Origin: Desulfobia sp.
GTDB lineage: Bacteria; Desulfobacterota; Desulfobulbia; Desulfobulbales; SURF-16
Assembly: GCA_030608985.1 (NCBI GenBank)
Contig: JAUWDC010000003.1
Coordinates: forward strand, 1-14,818
DNA: 14,818 nucleotides
Reading direction: 5' to 3'
Every line of letters starts with the position of its first letter. Position 1 is the first letter of the stretch. Of this stretch, positions 13,498-14,818 are shown one piece after another. The notes under the pieces were generated by a model. That model did no database searches and was not told where the DNA came from. It saw only the letters and a list, made by a program, of their open reading frames with translations. The translations under genes and the position numbers were made by a program.

Positions 13498-14818
13498 ATG
13501 GCTGACAATAAACAAGTTTTAGAATCCTCAATAGTATCTCAAGAACCAGTAGGGAAGGTTTTCATTGTTTATGGTACGGCAAAGGCAATATCTTCTGACG
13601 GGACAACAAGAGCTCTTGCTCCAAACAGTGCAATCTATGCACAAGATAGAATCATTACCGAGAGTGATGGCAGACTCTCTATTGTTTTCAATGACTCCAC
13701 TAATTCTCAATTAAACCTCGGGCGAATGAGTGACATTGTCATTGATGAAGATGTCTACAATACAGATACTGCAGACCTTGCTGAAGTGACCAGTGAAGTA
13801 GAAGAAATTCAGGAAGCTCTTTTGGCAGAAGGCTTTGATCCTACCACAGAACTAGCGGCTCCAGCTGCTGGCGATGCTGGTTCTGCTTCAGATGGCGGTG
13901 GCCATCCTGTCGTTTCATTTGAAGCAACAGGAGAAGTCGTTGTTCCAACAAGTGGTGCCGAGACAACAGGTGTCGAGAGAAGCTTTTTAGATCCTGTTGG
14001 TGGTCTTAATGAACCAGACATTCGTACTCCTTCATCTGAACAACTTGATATCAACGTTAACCTGTCAGCCAGTAGCGAAGCATATGAAGGCGGCCTTATC
14101 ACCTATACTGTAACTTTATCTGATGCTGTCAAGAAATCATTAACGATCAATCTATCTAATGGTGCATCCATAATAATTCCTGAAGGTGAAACAACTGGCA
14201 CGACCACTGTGAATGCACCAGCAGATGACCCTTATATCGATGCTGGTACTCTTTCTGTCAACATTGACAGTATCGAAGTTGGTGACGATCAGACTTATAT
14301 AGTTGATAAGACCTTTGCAGTTACGAATATTACCGACACCATTGACCCGACCACCTTGACTCTGCAGGCTACTCCGACAGTTGAGGAAGGGGCTGATGGC
14401 ATCATCTATACGGCGACAATCGACAATGCCTTTGACGCTCCGCCAACGGCTGATATGACTGTAACTCTATCAAATGGCCATTCGATTACCATCGAGGCAG
14501 GAGAAATCTCCGGCAGTATTACAGTGCCAGTACAGGAGGATGATGCCATAATCGATGCTGAAATTATTACCGCACACATCATCACAGTTGAAGGTGGCGA
14601 TGAATTTGAACAGCTCACTGTTAATACTGAACCCGTTTCAACAACCGTTACAGACACCATTAACCCAACGACTGTGACCTTGACGGCACCCTCAACAGTT
14701 ACCGAAGGAGTTCAAAGTCTTACCATCTATACAGCAACACTTGATAATGCCTTTAATGAACCATCGACAGAAGATATAAAAGTAGATCTGTCTAATGGTA
14801 ATCAAATTACTATTAAGG
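13498..14818 (+). CDS. lapA: LapA-type giant adhesin, N-terminal part (runs off the window)
   Basis: The open frame starts at ATG 13498 (AGGGAG 7 nt upstream) and continues through the right edge with no stop, giving 440 codons so far. Residues about 18-90 form a beta-rich N-terminal module (VGKVFIVYGTAKAISSDG, then GRLSIVFNDSTNSQLNLG), typical of the retention modules that keep LapA-type adhesins in the outer-membrane channel. A helix (93-112) leads to LAAPAAGDAG; A123-A124-G125 matches the LapG-cut TAAG site of Pseudomonas LapA, with Pro for Thr. After a Gly/Ser-rich linker come beta-sandwich-like repeats starting near 185, 285 and 391, with LSNG at 219, 324 and 431. Such proteins usually have thousands of residues, with RTX repeats at the C-terminus; none of that is visible here. 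It has its own promoter. Confidence 0.93.
   Translation, partial: MADNKQVLESSIVSQEPVGKVFIVYGTAKAISSDGTTRALAPNSAIYAQDRIITESDGRLSIVFNDSTNSQLNLGRMSDIVIDEDVYNTDTADLAEVTSEVEEIQEALLAEGFDPTTELAAPAAGDAGSASDGGGHPVVSFEATGEVVVPTSGAETTGVERSFLDPVGGLNEPDIRTPSSEQLDINVNLSASSEAYEGGLITYTVTLSDAVKKSLTINLSNGASIIIPEGETTGTTTVNAPADDPYIDAGTLSVNIDSIEVGDDQTYIVDKTFAVTNITDTIDPTTLTLQATPTVEEGADGIIYTATIDNAFDAPPTADMTVTLSNGHSITIEAGEISGSITVPVQEDDAIIDAEIITAHIITVEGGDEFEQLTVNTEPVSTTVTDTINPTTVTLTAPSTVTEGVQSLTIYTATLDNAFNEPSTEDIKVDLSNGNQITIK

Noticed and set aside
13528..14660. Three open frames on the minus strand (13528-13710, 13809-14102, 14406-14660)
   Set aside because: They are antisense shadows of the continuous adhesin frame, with low-complexity Ser/Val-rich translations and no ribosome binding sites.

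Overview
The window reads as a chromosomal segment of an anaerobic, Gram-negative Desulfobacterota bacterium (former Deltaproteobacteria, possibly a Desulfobulbales-type sulfate reducer or disproportionator). This is an inference. It rests on the style of EF-P, the short MoaE-like protein, a DUF3786 protein (a family I associate with anaerobes) and a moderate-to-low GC content judged by eye. No rRNA, tRNA, CRISPR array or transposase was seen.

Left part (about 1-2900): housekeeping genes. On the minus strand lie a MoaE-like protein, elongation factor P (efp) and its beta-lysyl ligase epmA, closely spaced and probably co-transcribed. A DUF3786 gene is read divergently on the plus strand.

Central and right part (about 2945-14818): a nearly complete Lap-type system for secreting and retaining a giant surface adhesin under c-di-GMP control. 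Minus-strand unit 1 is lapB (type I secretion ABC transporter with a degenerate C39-like domain), lapC (HlyD-type adaptor) and a LuxR-type regulator whose receiver domain lacks the phospho-acceptor Asp. Minus-strand unit 2 is a TolC/LapE outer-membrane channel, lapG (periplasmic Cys protease with C-H-D triad) and lapD (inner-membrane c-di-GMP receptor with degenerate GGDEF and EAL motifs). A conserved small protein of unknown function (109 aa) is divergent from lapB. An OmpA-type lipoprotein gene and the 5' part of the adhesin gene are on the plus strand. The adhesin runs off the right edge. It has an N-terminal retention module, a PAAG site that fits LapG cleavage, and repeats of about 105-107 residues.

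By analogy with Pseudomonas LapA/LapD/LapG, the adhesin would be exported by LapB-LapC-TolC and held in the outer-membrane channel by its N-terminal module. LapG would release it unless c-di-GMP-bound LapD sequesters LapG.

The most unusual non-coding feature is a pair of about 105-115 bp palindromic CACAGAG-type elements that exactly bracket lapD. Their outer arms are in direct orientation, but their 42-nt cores are inverted relative to each other. The arrangement could allow deletion or inversion of lapD. Other structure includes a good sigma70-like promoter for the adhesin with a short palindrome just upstream of its -35 box, a strong hairpin after the OmpA gene, and perfect inverted repeats in the lapB-lapC and tolC-lapG gaps.
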